Source of the DNA: Arthrobacter sp. SX1312
Lineage (GTDB): Bacteria > Actinomycetota > Actinomycetes > Actinomycetales > Micrococcaceae
NCBI RefSeq assembly: GCF_002929295.1
Contig: NZ_PJIM01000003.1
Coordinates: 372,001 to 436,000 of the forward strand
Direction: 5' to 3'
DNA length: 64,000 nt
Below, piece after piece: positions 32,789 through 41,554 of this stretch. The notes beneath the pieces are model-generated. The model searched no databases. It saw only the letters and a program-made list of their open reading frames with translations, and was not told the DNA's origin. Position 1 is the stretch's first letter; each line of letters opens with the position of its first letter. A program made the translations under genes and the position numbers.

Positions 32789-33817
32789 ATGAAGGAAGAT
32801 CCCAGCTCGCAGCCGGCCAGGGCGCGTCCTGTCACCCTGGCGACGATCGCCGGTCATGCCCAGGTACACATCTCGACGGTGTCGCGTGCGCTGAGCGATG
32901 ATCCCGCGGGGATCGGCGCCGACACGGTGAGCCGGGTGCGTGAGCTCGCGGCAGCGCTCGGCTACCGGCGCGACGTCGGCGCAGCAGGGCTGCGGACCGG
33001 CAGCTCCCGCCTGATCGGCGTCCTCGTGCCGCGCCTCACCGACCTCGTGCTCGCCTCGATCTACGAGAGCATCGACGCGGCGGCAAGCACTGCCGGGTAC
33101 GGCACCGTCGTCGCCAACACGCTCGACGATCCGGGGCATCGCCGCGCACGCCTGGACGCGATGCTCTCGCGGAGGATCGACGGCGTCATCATCGGCGACT
33201 CCCACAGCGGCGACACGGTGGCGCACGAACTACGGGGGCGCGGTGTCCCCTATGTGCTCGTGATGCGCACCCTGGAGGGCCACCTCTCGGTGACGACGGA
33301 CGATTACCGGGGCGGGCAGCTCGCCGCCGAGCACCTCCTGTCCCTGGGACACCGCCGGGTCGGTGTCATCGCCGGGGACCAGCTGGCCAGCACGGGCCGC
33401 GAGCGCACCCTCGGCTTCCGCAGGGCGTACGAAGCCGCGGGCTTTCCCCTACCCGAGTCCTACGTGGTGGCATCGGCCTTCAGCACGCCGTCCGGGCTTG
33501 AGGCGGGTGCGGAGCTGATGCGACTCCCCGAGCCACCCACGGCCATCTTCGCTGTGCACGATCTTCTCGCCCTCGGAGCCATGGGCGCCATCAGGGATGC
33601 CGGGAAGCGGGTCGGGGCGGACGTGGCGCTCATCGGCTACAACGATCTCGACCTCGCGGGCACGCTGCCGGTCCCGCTGACGTCCGTCCGATCGGATCTC
33701 GCGGCGATGGGGACCCAGAGCGTGGAGGCCCTGCTCCGGATCATGCGGGGTGAGCCCACCCGGAGCGTGCTACTGCCGCCGGAGCTGGTGGTGCGGGCCA
33801 CCACTCCCCCGCTGTAG
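32789..33817 (+). CDS. LacI-family transcriptional regulator
   Basis: A 342-residue repressor. The N-terminal helix-turn-helix (VTLATIAGHAQVHISTVSRAL, with the hinge VRELAAALGYRRD) is followed by the periplasmic-binding-protein-like ligand domain (GVLVPRLTDLVLASIYESID, DGVIIGDSHSG, LGHRRVGVIAGD, FAVHDLLALGAM, VALIGYNDLDLAG). It diverges from the amide/ureido operon across two LacI-type operators (32598 and 32721) and is the obvious candidate to bind them. The effector may be an intermediate of amide catabolism instead of a sugar. A leaderless -10 precedes the ATG. Confidence 0.92.
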   Translation: MKEDPSSQPARARPVTLATIAGHAQVHISTVSRALSDDPAGIGADTVSRVRELAAALGYRRDVGAAGLRTGSSRLIGVLVPRLTDLVLASIYESIDAAASTAGYGTVVANTLDDPGHRRARLDAMLSRRIDGVIIGDSHSGDTVAHELRGRGVPYVLVMRTLEGHLSVTTDDYRGGQLAAEHLLSLGHRRVGVIAGDQLASTGRERTLGFRRAYEAAGFPLPESYVVASAFSTPSGLEAGAELMRLPEPPTAIFAVHDLLALGAMGAIRDAGKRVGADVALIGYNDLDLAGTLPVPLTSVRSDLAAMGTQSVEALLRIMRGEPTRSVLLPPELVVRATTPPL

Positions 33818-34160
33818 CGCGACAGAGGTGTTCCACGTCGGCTCCGCGGGGGTCGCCGACCGGCTGACTGTTCGACAGCGCACCACGTTCCCGGACGGCG
33901 AGCGACTTGAAGGCGCCTCCTGCCCACCTAGCTCCCGAGCCTCCCCAGGGCCGCTGCATCGAAGGCGTCATCGGAACGGGAGCTGGCCGTGGTGCTGTCT
34001 TCCCGCGTCATCGGTGTCAATCGTTTGTTGACTTCAGTTGATGACTGCCCGGGCTCCGACACCTCGTTTACGGATCCTGCTCGGGCCTGCCTAGTGTTGG
34101 TGCAGCAGATCACGGCACCGTCACGTGAACCGTTCACGGACGATCCGGGAAGGAAAACCG
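33818..34160. other. Intergenic region before the permease remnant and second GH13 gene
   Basis: 343 bases without a gene. A weak 6-bp hairpin (33837-33842 with 33855-33860) may end the LacI transcript. Around 34010-34100 the composition turns AT-richer, with TTGACT near 34027, a possible -35. A 15-base palindrome lies at 34124-34138. I see no coding pattern here. Confidence 0.5.
34124..34138. promoter_or_regulatory. Palindromic operator-like site before the GH13 operon
   Basis: Seven-base arms CGTGAAC and GTTCACG around a single C, ending 22 bases before the TTG at 34161. The spacing and half-sites differ from the LacI O1/O2 sites, so another regulator is likely to bind here. Confidence 0.5.
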
Positions 34161-34298
34161 TTGGCAACCATCAGGTATGTCGCCAAGCACGCCGGCGCAT
34201 CCCCGGCCGGCGTGATTGTCACGATTACCCTGGTCATCATGGTGCTCATCTTCCAGCGCCGCATTGTCGAGGGCCTCACCTCCGGAGCCACCAAGTGA
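34161..34298 (+). pseudogene. Carbohydrate ABC permease remnant with internal deletion
   Basis: A 45-codon reading frame from TTG (34161, with GGAAGGAAAA upstream) to TGA. Its end, PAGVIVTITLVIMVLIFQRR followed by IVEGLTSGATK, matches the C-terminus of MalG-type sugar ABC permeases (typically a final helix, then FQRRIVEGLTxGAxK). Its first residues, ATIRYVAKHAG, look like the cytosolic N-terminus of the same kind of protein. The roughly 230 residues between them are missing, so an in-frame internal deletion is the simplest explanation. The reading keeps start, stop and the GTGA overlap with the downstream GH13 gene, so it may still be translated as a one-helix peptide. No other transporter genes remain nearby. 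Confidence 0.65.
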
Positions 34299-35899
34299 GC
34301 GAACCCGCTCCTCTCCATGTGCCCGGTTGGTGGCAGGACGCCGTCATCTACCAGGTCTACCCGCGTTCCTTCGCGGATGGCGACGGCGACGGCGTGGGTG
34401 ACCTCTCAGGCTTGCTGACCCGCCTGCCGTACATCGCGTCCCTGGGTGTGGACGGCATCTGGATGACGCCGTTCCAGCCCTCCCCGCAGGTGGACCAGGG
34501 CTACGACGTCAGCGATTACTGCGGGGTGGACCCGCTGTTCGGGACCATGGCGCAGTTCGACGCCCTGCTCGACGCGGCGCACGCCCGCGGGCTCCGGATC
34601 TTCCTCGATGTAGTGCCCAACCACTGCTCCTCCGAGCATCCGCTGTTCAAGGCCGCGGTCGCGGCGGGTCCCGGCTCCCCCGAGCGCGCCATGTTCCACT
34701 TCGTGGACGGGGTCGACGGCGACACTCCCCCGAACAACTGGCAGAGCGTCTTCGGCGGCCGCGCCTGGAGTCGGGTGGATCCCGGATCGGACGCGGACCA
34801 GCAGTGGTATCTGCACCTCTTCGCCCCGGAGCAGCCGGACTGGAACTGGCGCAACCCCGCCGTGGGCGACTACTTCGAGGGAGTGCTCCGGTTCTGGTTC
34901 GAGAAGGGGGTCGACGGTCTGCGGATCGATGTCGCGCACGCCCTGTTCAAGGCCGAGGGGCTAACGGACAGCGCCGGCACTGGCACCGTGGTGGACGGCC
35001 TGCGCTCGAACCCACAGGTCTCCGACCAGGAGGAGGTGCACGAGGTGTACCGGCGGTGGCGCCGTGTCGCCGCGTCCTATTCCCCGGAGCGGGTGCTGGT
35101 CGGTGAGGTGAACCTCGCGCCCCACCGCGCCGCCCGCTACACACGGCATGACGAGATGCACCAGGCCTTTGCGTTCTCCTTCGTGAAACTGGGGTGGGAT
35201 GCCGCCGCCTGGGCTGCGGTCGGGACCGAGCTCGAGGAGGCCCGCAGGGAGCACGGGGCACCGCTCACCTGGGCGCTCGAGAACCACGACATCGTCCGAT
35301 CCGCGACGCGATTCGGTGGCGGCGAACAAGGCGCGCTGCGCGCTCGGGCCGGCTTGCTCGCCATCCTCGGGCTCCCCGGCGGCGCATATATCTATCAGGG
35401 CCAGGAGCTAAACCTGCCCGAGGTCGATGTGCCGCTCGAAGCCCGGGTGGACCCCATGTGGACGCGTGGCGGGGTCTCACGCGACGGAGCGCGCGTGCCT
35501 CTGCCGTGGACCTCTGCATCGGAGAACGCCTTCGGCTTCTCACCCCCGGGGTCGGCTTCGCCCTGGTTGCCGGTTGCTGCCGGCTGGGGCTCGAGATCCG
35601 TCGAGGCCCATCAGGCCGGCGAGGATTCGACCCTGCAACTTCTCAGAGCCGCGCTCGAACTGCGGAAGCAACTGACCGAGCAGGAGATCCTGTCACCCGA
35701 CGACGGCGGTACCTGGCGCGTCGAAGACAGGAGTTTGCTCGTCTGCGAGCGCGGGGACCGGTTTTTGGTCGCCGTCGCCATGGGTGATGTGCCCGCCCGC
35801 CTTCCGGAGGGCGACGTCGTGCTTTCCTCTTCCCCCCTGACCGCGGAGGGACTCCTCCCGCCCGACGCCGCGGCATGGGTCCTGACTCAAGACAGCTAG
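34295..35899 (+). CDS. GH13 alpha-glucosidase, second copy
   Basis: A 534-residue cytosolic alpha-amylase-superfamily enzyme. Motifs are WWQDAVIYQVYPRSF at the start, DVVPNH at 105-110, nucleophile Asp212 in GLRIDVAH, acid/base Glu271 in VLVGEVN and ENHD at 329-332. It is a paralogue of the enzyme at 103-1818, with the same domain order and similar loops. The GTG start overlaps the stop of the permease remnant, an arrangement typical of the last gene in a sugar ABC operon (binding protein, two permeases, glucosidase). It was therefore probably part of a complete alpha-glucoside import operon. A terminator hairpin follows. Confidence 0.92.
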   Translation: MSEPAPLHVPGWWQDAVIYQVYPRSFADGDGDGVGDLSGLLTRLPYIASLGVDGIWMTPFQPSPQVDQGYDVSDYCGVDPLFGTMAQFDALLDAAHARGLRIFLDVVPNHCSSEHPLFKAAVAAGPGSPERAMFHFVDGVDGDTPPNNWQSVFGGRAWSRVDPGSDADQQWYLHLFAPEQPDWNWRNPAVGDYFEGVLRFWFEKGVDGLRIDVAHALFKAEGLTDSAGTGTVVDGLRSNPQVSDQEEVHEVYRRWRRVAASYSPERVLVGEVNLAPHRAARYTRHDEMHQAFAFSFVKLGWDAAAWAAVGTELEEARREHGAPLTWALENHDIVRSATRFGGGEQGALRARAGLLAILGLPGGAYIYQGQELNLPEVDVPLEARVDPMWTRGGVSRDGARVPLPWTSASENAFGFSPPGSASPWLPVAAGWGSRSVEAHQAGEDSTLQLLRAALELRKQLTEQEILSPDDGGTWRVEDRSLLVCERGDRFLVAVAMGDVPARLPEGDVVLSSSPLTAEGLLPPDAAAWVLTQDS

Positions 35900-35907
35900 G
35901 GCGCCGC

Positions 35908-35938
35908 GCGACCTGAGCGTGCACGATCCTCAGGTCGC
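35908..35938 (+). terminator. Terminator after the second GH13 gene
   Basis: A 10-bp perfect stem (35908-35917 with 35929-35938) and 11-base loop, starting 9 bases after the stop. Confidence 0.6.
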
Positions 35939-36026
35939 AGTCGGCCTTCGAAGCCGTGACCTGCCGCGTCCCGTCGCGCACCAATCCCGGACCGGAAGCG
36001 TCCGCATCGGGCGGGACCATGGGGGC

Positions 36027-37211
36027 ATGAGCGCTTCAGATATCCAACCGTTCACCATCCACATGCCGCAGGAAGACCTCGACGATCTGCAACGGCGTCT
36101 GGCCGCGGCACGTCACCCGTCACCGCTGCCCCAGTCCGCGAACGAATGGGGCGCCTCCTCAGCATGGGACCGCGGGGTGCCGCAGGACTGGCTCGCAGGC
36201 CTCGCCGAGTACTGGCGGGACGGGTTCGACTGGCGTGCCTACGAGCAGCGCCTGAACGCGGTGCCCCAGTTCACGACGACGATCGGGGGCCAGCCGCTCC
36301 ACTTCCTCCACGTCCGCTCCGAGGAGCCAGATGCGGTGCCTCTGCTGCTGGCGCACGGGTGGCCCGGCTCGTTCCTCGAGTTCGTCGACCTGATCGGGCC
36401 CCTCACCGCACCGGCCCGACACGGCCATCCGGAAGCGGTAGCCTTCGACGTCGTCGTCCCGTCCGCTCCCGGCTTCGCGTTCTCCAGCCCCCTCGCCGAC
36501 GGTGGCTGGGACGATACGCGGGTGGCCCGCGCCTACGCGGAGCTGATGACGAGGCTCGGCTATGAACGGTTCGGGGTGCAGGGCGGCGATTACGGCGCCG
36601 GCCTGGCCCCCGAGATCGCCCGCGTGGTGCCGGACCGCGTGATCGGCGTCCACGTCAACGGCACCACCGGCCCCATGCCGGCACTCCCCCTTGCCGAGGA
36701 GGAGCTTGCCGCCCTCACCGACCGCGAGAAGCGTGCCATCGCCGACATCGAAGCGTTCATGTGGCAGCAGTTCGGGTACATCTCCCTCCAATCCACGCGG
36801 CCCGGCCTGGTCGGCACTCTGCTCACCGACAGCCCATTGGCACAACTGGCCTGGATCATGGACAAGTTCCAGGCCTGGACGTGGCCCGTGGAACAGGACG
36901 TCCTCGAGATCCTCGACCGCGATCTGCTCCTCGCTAACGTCTCCCTCTACTGATTCACCCGGACGGCGGGCTCGTCCGCCCTGACCGTATATGCACAAGG
37001 AAGCGGGTGGGGCACCGCGAAGGAGACGAGCGGCGTTCCGACGGCGGTCATCAACTTTGCGCACGACATCGCCATCCGCAGCTACGTGGAACGGGAGAAC
37101 ACCGTGGCGCGCTGGACCGACGTCGACCACGGCGGGCACTTCGCGGCCCTCGAGGAGCCCGAGCTGCTGGTGGCGGACGTGCGGGCGTTCCTCGGAGACT
37201 TGAGGTTGTAG
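36027..37211 (+). pseudogene. Epoxide hydrolase gene with in-frame nonsense mutation
   Basis: The frame encodes an EPHX1-type epoxide hydrolase (alpha/beta-hydrolase) of about 394 codons. The N-terminal epoxide-hydrolase segment FTIHMPQEDLDDLQRRLAAA, the oxyanion motif HGWPGS (110-115) and nucleophile Asp188 in GGDYGAGLAP are present. At codon 309 (36951-36953) the frame reads TGA, where relatives have Trp in the LYWFT motif. After it the same frame stays open for 85 codons and encodes the missing end, including SGVPTAVINFAHDIAIRSYV and DHGGHFAALEEPELL, with the catalytic His, before a TAG at 37209. A single TGG to TGA change explains this. The truncated 308-residue product would lack the catalytic His and should be inactive. 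Confidence 0.85.
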
Positions 37212-37244
37212 CCCTTCTGAGCCTTCTCCGGCACCGCGCGCCGG

Positions 37245-37250
37245 TAGCCT
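37245..37250 (+). promoter_or_regulatory. Candidate -10 of a leaderless promoter
   Basis: TAGCCT (TANNNT type) ends six bases before the ATG at 37257. GAGG lies between, so a leadered start is also possible. Confidence 0.3.
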
Positions 37251-37256
37251 GAGGCA

Positions 37257-38159
37257 ATGAGACCTCTGGCAGACCTCCCCCAGTTCATCTACGGCACCAC
37301 GCGGCTCGGGCACGACGACGTCCCCCGCGACCAGCAGGCGCACATGGCGCGCATGGCGATCGACGCCGGACTCTGGCTCCACACCTCCCGCCAGTACGAC
37401 CACGCCCTCGAGGTGCTCGGCGCAGCCTTCGAGGAGGACCGCAGCAAGGTCCCGCCGGTCATCGTGAAGCTGGGCGGTGGAACGGCCGACGACGTCTGCG
37501 CCACTATCGCCGAGAACATCGAGCCCCTGGGCATCAGTTCCATCGACATCGGGCAGCTCACCGGCGTTGGCGCGTTCGCGGACGACATGCCGTCGGGCGG
37601 GCCTACCCTTGCCGACCTGCAGCGCATCAAGGACGAGGGCCTGGTGGGGCGCTTCGTCCTCGAGATCTTCCCGTGGACGTCGGAGGCTCCGCTCAAGGCG
37701 TTGCGGGCCGGGCACCTCGACGGGCTGATCGACGGCTACATCTTCTACCTCAACCCGCTGCAGCGCTTCGCGTCGAACGCGCTGTGGGACGAACTGCTGG
37801 CACAGGACAAGGCCATCATCTCGATGCGCACCGTGGCGGGTGCTCCTGTGCACGAACTGCGCGACGTCCCGGGCGCAGCATGGAAGCCGTACCTGCAGGA
37901 ACGGGCCATCGAGGTGGCGCCCATCTTCGAGCGCTCGGGCATCGAGAGCTGGGCCGAGTTCTGTGTCCGCTTCGCACACAGCACCCCGCAGGTGGTGTCC
38001 ACCGTCGGTTCGGCGAGCCGCGAGGGGAACCTGCGCGAACTGCTCGCCTACAGCCGGGACATCACGCCGCTTCCGCGGGACATCGTGGACGAACTCTTCG
38101 CCCTGCACCGGCGCTGGTCGGACGAGACAGACATCCACGCGGAGCTGTGGAGCATGTAG
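37257..38159 (+). CDS. Aldo/keto reductase-like protein
   Basis: A 300-residue protein with an aldo/keto-reductase-like TIM-barrel order: FIYGTTRLGHDD, AGLWLHTSRQYDHALEVLG (matching the D-Y-G-E region in position, with Asp lost to His-Thr-Ser), SSIDIGQLTG, LQRIKDEGLVGRFVLEIFPW and the end segment WAEFCVRFAHSTPQVVSTVGSAS, which fits the NADPH-binding loop. The catalytic Asp-Tyr-Lys-His tetrad is not complete, so it may be a non-redox member. It is followed at once by the strongest terminator in the window. Confidence 0.72.
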   Translation: MRPLADLPQFIYGTTRLGHDDVPRDQQAHMARMAIDAGLWLHTSRQYDHALEVLGAAFEEDRSKVPPVIVKLGGGTADDVCATIAENIEPLGISSIDIGQLTGVGAFADDMPSGGPTLADLQRIKDEGLVGRFVLEIFPWTSEAPLKALRAGHLDGLIDGYIFYLNPLQRFASNALWDELLAQDKAIISMRTVAGAPVHELRDVPGAAWKPYLQERAIEVAPIFERSGIESWAEFCVRFAHSTPQVVSTVGSASREGNLRELLAYSRDITPLPRDIVDELFALHRRWSDETDIHAELWSM

Positions 38160-38172
38160 CAGGTCCCTGAAC

Positions 38173-38216
38173 AACGACGGCGGGGCAGTCACCTGAGTGA
38201 CTGCCCCGCCGTCGTT
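38173..38216. terminator. Perfect 20-bp bidirectional terminator hairpin
   Basis: Arms 38173-38192 and 38197-38216 pair perfectly around a 4-base loop. The site sits between the convergent aldo/keto reductase-like and HNH/excalibur genes. The 3' arm runs into TTCGTT on the plus strand. Confidence 0.9.
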
Positions 38217-38233
38217 CGTTGTGGTGCGGGTCG

Positions 38234-39742
38234 CTAGCTGTCGCAGCCGATACCGTCGCCGTCGCGGTCGAACTTTTGTTGGAAGCCGGGCGAGCCCGCT
38301 GCGATCGGAGCGGCTCCTGCCGCGCGGACGGCGTCGCAGTTCTGGTAGTACGGAGCCGCGGGTGCCGGAGCAGGAGCGACCGGAGCAGGAGCCGGCGCTA
38401 CTGGCGCAACCGGCGCCGGTGCAGGAGCGACTGGCGCCGGTGCGGGAGCGACTGGCACGACGACGGGCGCGGGTGCCGGCGTCTCGACCGGTTCGGCCGG
38501 CGCTGCGACCGACGGCGCTATTTGGTTGGTCGGTGCGAGGATGCCGTTGCAGTCGGACAGGATCGTCGCCATGGCGTCGTGCTCGGCCTGCGTGACCCAC
38601 AGGGTGTAGGTCGCCTTGACCGAGACCTGCCGTGCCACGTACTCGCAGCGGTAGCCCTTGTTCGGCGGCAGCCAGGTGGCGGCGTCGCCGTCGCTCTTCT
38701 GCTGGTTGGTGGGGCCGTCCGTGGACTGCAGGTTCAGCGGATCGTTCGCGAACGCGACGCGCTGGTCGAAGGTCAGCTGCTGGGCACCCTTCTGCCACGC
38801 GTCGGACAAGGCCACGACATGGTCGATCTGCACGTCACTGCTCGTCGCCTGGCCCCGCCGGAACGGGATCTTGGTCCCGGTGTAGGGGTCGTCCAGGATG
38901 CCGGACTGCACCTTGCAGGGCACCGAGTTGGCGTAGGCGATTCCCGTCAGGTCGCGGTTCAGCATGTCGTTGCGGGTGTCGCACCCGTTGCGGTCGACGT
39001 CGGCCCAGGCCTGCCCGAACTCTTCGCGGTCGTACCCGGTCTTTGGTGCGCGGCCCTTGATGGGCAGCGTCTCCAGCACCGCGAGCGCAGTGGTGTTGAA
39101 GGCCGGCTGGTCCGACGGCGCGCGGGGCGTGCCCGTCACGTCGGCGGGGGTATCAGTGTCGACCGGGGCGACGTCCGATGGCGTCGGGCTAGGAGTGGGT
39201 GACTGCTTCGTAGACGGTGTCGGCTTGGCGGACGGTGTCGGTTTTGCGGATGGCGTTGCCGACGCCGTCGGAGCGCTGGTGCTCGTCGCTTCGGCCGACG
39301 CGGTGCTCTGCTCGGCGACAGCAGTCGGCACCGTGTCCGAAGCCGGGGCGATCGCACCGCCGGCGAGCATGGCGACGACAGCGGCGCCTGCGGTGATCGC
39401 GCCGGCCTTGCGGCCTCCGAGGCGCGCCCAGGACGGCCTGTTGGTCAGGAGTGTGTAGAGCCCGGTGAAGAGCGCGACCGTAGCGGCCATGATGAGTCCC
39501 CCGCTGACGCCGCCGGCGATGAGGCCGATGACCACCAGGAACAGGGCGAACCCGGCGACGATTGCTGTCGAGGTCCGTATCTTGGGCTTGGTCGGCGATG
39601 ATGTGTTTCGGGCAGGCGGACGGAATGATGAATTGATGGAAAGTCCCCAGAGTCGATGCGGTGTCTTTGGGCAGCGTACTCGCGCGGGCCACTGATCGCC
39701 GAACCAAGGTGAATCCTGATCGTTTCTTGCCCGGGACTTCAT
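38234..39742 (-). CDS. Membrane-anchored HNH (DUF1524-type) nuclease with excalibur domain
   Basis: A 502-residue surface protein. Two hydrophobic stretches (TAIVAGFALFLVVIGLIAGG, and AGAITAGAAVVAMLAGGAIA) precede a Ser/Thr/Pro/Ala linker. The nuclease domain (about residues 210-400) has QIDHVVALSDAWQKGAQQL, NDPLNLQSTDGPTNQQKSDG and WLPPN, the DHVV-N-N pattern of HNH/DUF1524 enzymes. A Pro-Ala repeat follows, then the excalibur Ca-binding end (NCDAVRAAGAAPI, DRDGDGIGCD). The DNA is less GC-rich than the left half of the window. The ATG at 39742 lacks a good ribosome site, so the true start may be further in. It probably degrades extracellular DNA. Confidence 0.82.
   Translation of the reverse strand: MKSRARNDQDSPWFGDQWPARVRCPKTPHRLWGLSINSSFRPPARNTSSPTKPKIRTSTAIVAGFALFLVVIGLIAGGVSGGLIMAATVALFTGLYTLLTNRPSWARLGGRKAGAITAGAAVVAMLAGGAIAPASDTVPTAVAEQSTASAEATSTSAPTASATPSAKPTPSAKPTPSTKQSPTPSPTPSDVAPVDTDTPADVTGTPRAPSDQPAFNTTALAVLETLPIKGRAPKTGYDREEFGQAWADVDRNGCDTRNDMLNRDLTGIAYANSVPCKVQSGILDDPYTGTKIPFRRGQATSSDVQIDHVVALSDAWQKGAQQLTFDQRVAFANDPLNLQSTDGPTNQQKSDGDAATWLPPNKGYRCEYVARQVSVKATYTLWVTQAEHDAMATILSDCNGILAPTNQIAPSVAAPAEPVETPAPAPVVVPVAPAPAPVAPAPAPVAPVAPAPAPVAPAPAPAAPYYQNCDAVRAAGAAPIAAGSPGFQQKFDRDGDGIGCDS
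38345..38480 (-). repeat. Pro-Ala repeat tract in the HNH/excalibur gene
   Basis: Degenerate tandem DNA repeats of 6-18 bases (variants of GGTGCCGGAGCAGGAGCGAC) encode an Ala-Pro-Val linker between the nuclease and excalibur domains. Such tracts can vary in length between strains. Confidence 0.6.
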
Positions 39743-39944
39743 GCAAGCTCAGCTTCTGTTCAGGATTGGCGGGTCGGATAAGCCGTCGTGACCATTCGTG
39801 CTAAACCTTGACTGTCATTCTTGATGCCCTCTTCTTGTCCAATGACAGTCGCATCTGGTGACGCTCCGAACCAACGGTGCATATGAGCAGATCCCATCCC
39901 CCGTTTGCTGGAGCGCCCGTACTCATATCTGCAGAAGAAGATCA

Positions 39945-41156
39945 ATGAACCATGCTCGTTTCCGCCGGCTCGCGCCGGCGACGCTTTTGACCGTCGCGGT
40001 TCTCGCCTCGACGCTGACCGCCTGCACCGGCTCAAATTCCTCCGGCGCGACGGCGGTCGACTTTCAACCTGGCACGGTGGTGCGAGTAATCGACGGTGAC
40101 ACCCTTGTCATCAACTTCGACGGTGACGACCAAACTGTCCGCCTGTTGAACGTGGACACGCCGGAGACGAAACATCCTGACAAGCCCGTCGAGTGCCTCG
40201 GCCCGGAGGCTACTGAGAAGCTCGAATCGTTGACCCCACCCGGCACGCGTGTCGGCCTCGATTTCGACGTCGAGCGGACCGACAAGTACGAGCGCGTACT
40301 CGCCGCCGTGTTCATCGAAGACCAAACGCTGGTCAACGCAGAAATTGCTCGAGTGGGCCTGGGCGTCCCGGTTCTCATCGAACCGAACAAGAAGTACTAC
40401 GACGAGGTGCAAGCCGCGTACAGCGAGGCGACCGCACGGAACGTCGGATTGGTGGACGTCGCCTCGGGCTGCACCGTCCCGGCAGAACTCGCCAGCGCCA
40501 TGGAAGCGTTGACGGCGGCAATGGAGGCTCCCGTTGGTGACACAGCTTCAGCGGCTGCTGCAACCGCCGCCGGTATCCTCGCCGCTTTGACGACAGCCAA
40601 GGCCGTTCGAGAAGCACTCGAAGCAGGTAAGGACACGGTCCGCGTCCTCGCTATCGGCGCCGATCGCACTGCGGCGTTGGTGCGTGATCTCAACACCCGA
40701 ATCACCAAGGGTGAACGCTCATTGGCCGCCGCCAACACGAAGGCCACCTCCCTCAAGGAAGCAGAGAAGGCGGCCCAAGCTGCAGCCGCAAAAGCAAAAG
40801 CAGCCAAGGCAGCCGTAGCTGCCCGCATCGAGGCCGAGCGTATTCGAGCGGAAGCCGCCGAAGTCGCGCGCGTTGACGCCGAACGTGTTCAGGCAGAGGC
40901 CGCAGAAGCCACTCGCATTGAATCCGAGCGGCTCCAGGCCGAACTCAACGCTCGTGCCGAAGCCGATCGATTGGCCGCCGAAGCAGCAGCCGCTGAGCAG
41001 GAGCGAATCAGAAACCTTCCACCCGCACCCGAGCCCTACATTCCGCCTGCCGCGCCGTACGTCCCTCCCGCTCCCCCTGCCGCACAGGATCCCTATCCTG
41101 GCTACACCGGTCCTCGCTGTTACGCACCCGGCGGGAAGACCTACCGCCCCTGCTGA
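39945..41156 (+). CDS. Thermonuclease-like (SNase) lipoprotein with coiled-coil tail
   Basis: A 403-residue secreted lipoprotein. A signal peptide ends in the lipobox LTAC (residue 27). The SNase (TNase) fold follows: VVRVIDGDTLVINF, VRLLNVDTPETKH, ERTDKYERVLAAVF, VNAEIARVGLGV and the end YYDEVQAAYSEA. The active-site Asp, Arg and Glu residues of the staphylococcal enzyme have plausible counterparts. Residues about 210-370 are Ala/Glu/Arg-rich and read as a long coiled coil, ending in a Pro-rich stretch with two Cys (GPRCYAPGGKTYRPC). The start is set by AGAAGAAG. It is the second exported nuclease here, divergent from the HNH gene. Confidence 0.85.
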   Translation: MNHARFRRLAPATLLTVAVLASTLTACTGSNSSGATAVDFQPGTVVRVIDGDTLVINFDGDDQTVRLLNVDTPETKHPDKPVECLGPEATEKLESLTPPGTRVGLDFDVERTDKYERVLAAVFIEDQTLVNAEIARVGLGVPVLIEPNKKYYDEVQAAYSEATARNVGLVDVASGCTVPAELASAMEALTAAMEAPVGDTASAAAATAAGILAALTTAKAVREALEAGKDTVRVLAIGADRTAALVRDLNTRITKGERSLAAANTKATSLKEAEKAAQAAAAKAKAAKAAVAARIEAERIRAEAAEVARVDAERVQAEAAEATRIESERLQAELNARAEADRLAAEAAAAEQERIRNLPPAPEPYIPPAAPYVPPAPPAAQDPYPGYTGPRCYAPGGKTYRPC

Positions 41157-41554
41157 ACTTTGGTAAAGATCAGTCCCGGCCGCCAATTTATAACGATCGT
41201 CTTTCGAAATCAGAGCTGAACAAATCCGCCAAATGCGTAGGTGTTCGCCTATTTCATCCAGCCACTTCGCCTGAGGGCACCTCCGTGATCACCCAGAAGT
41301 TCTGCCTCTCTCCGAGAGTCTCGTCCAGTTGCACTATTGAGGTAGTTGCGCGAGTTTCAAGGATGCGTGTCGGGATGGATGAAGTTGCTCCTGGCGTACG
41401 GAGTTGCTCCACTTATCAACTTGCGGCAGCAGGTAGTTGAGAGTGGAAGACGCAGCTCTGTGAACAGTCACTTAGTTGCCGATCGAGCGACCTCAACGTA
41501 CTGCGACTGGTAGCGTCGTCGTGAAATCAATTATCACAGTGAACGAGGAGTTTT
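41157..41554. other. Intergenic, lower-GC region before the EcsC-family gene
   Basis: About 400 bases with clearly lower GC than the rest. The octamer GTTGCTCC occurs twice near 41384 and 41403. It should contain the promoter of the EcsC-family gene; no other site or coding pattern was recognised. Confidence 0.45.

Noticed and set aside
36951-36953. TGA in the epoxide hydrolase read as selenocysteine or programmed readthrough
   Set aside because: The position corresponds to Trp in relatives, not Cys, and no selenocysteine-insertion-like hairpin is evident just downstream. A nonsense change is simpler.
38345-38480. Repeat tract considered as a CRISPR array
   Set aside because: The units are short, degenerate, lack unique spacers and encode an in-frame Pro-Ala linker.
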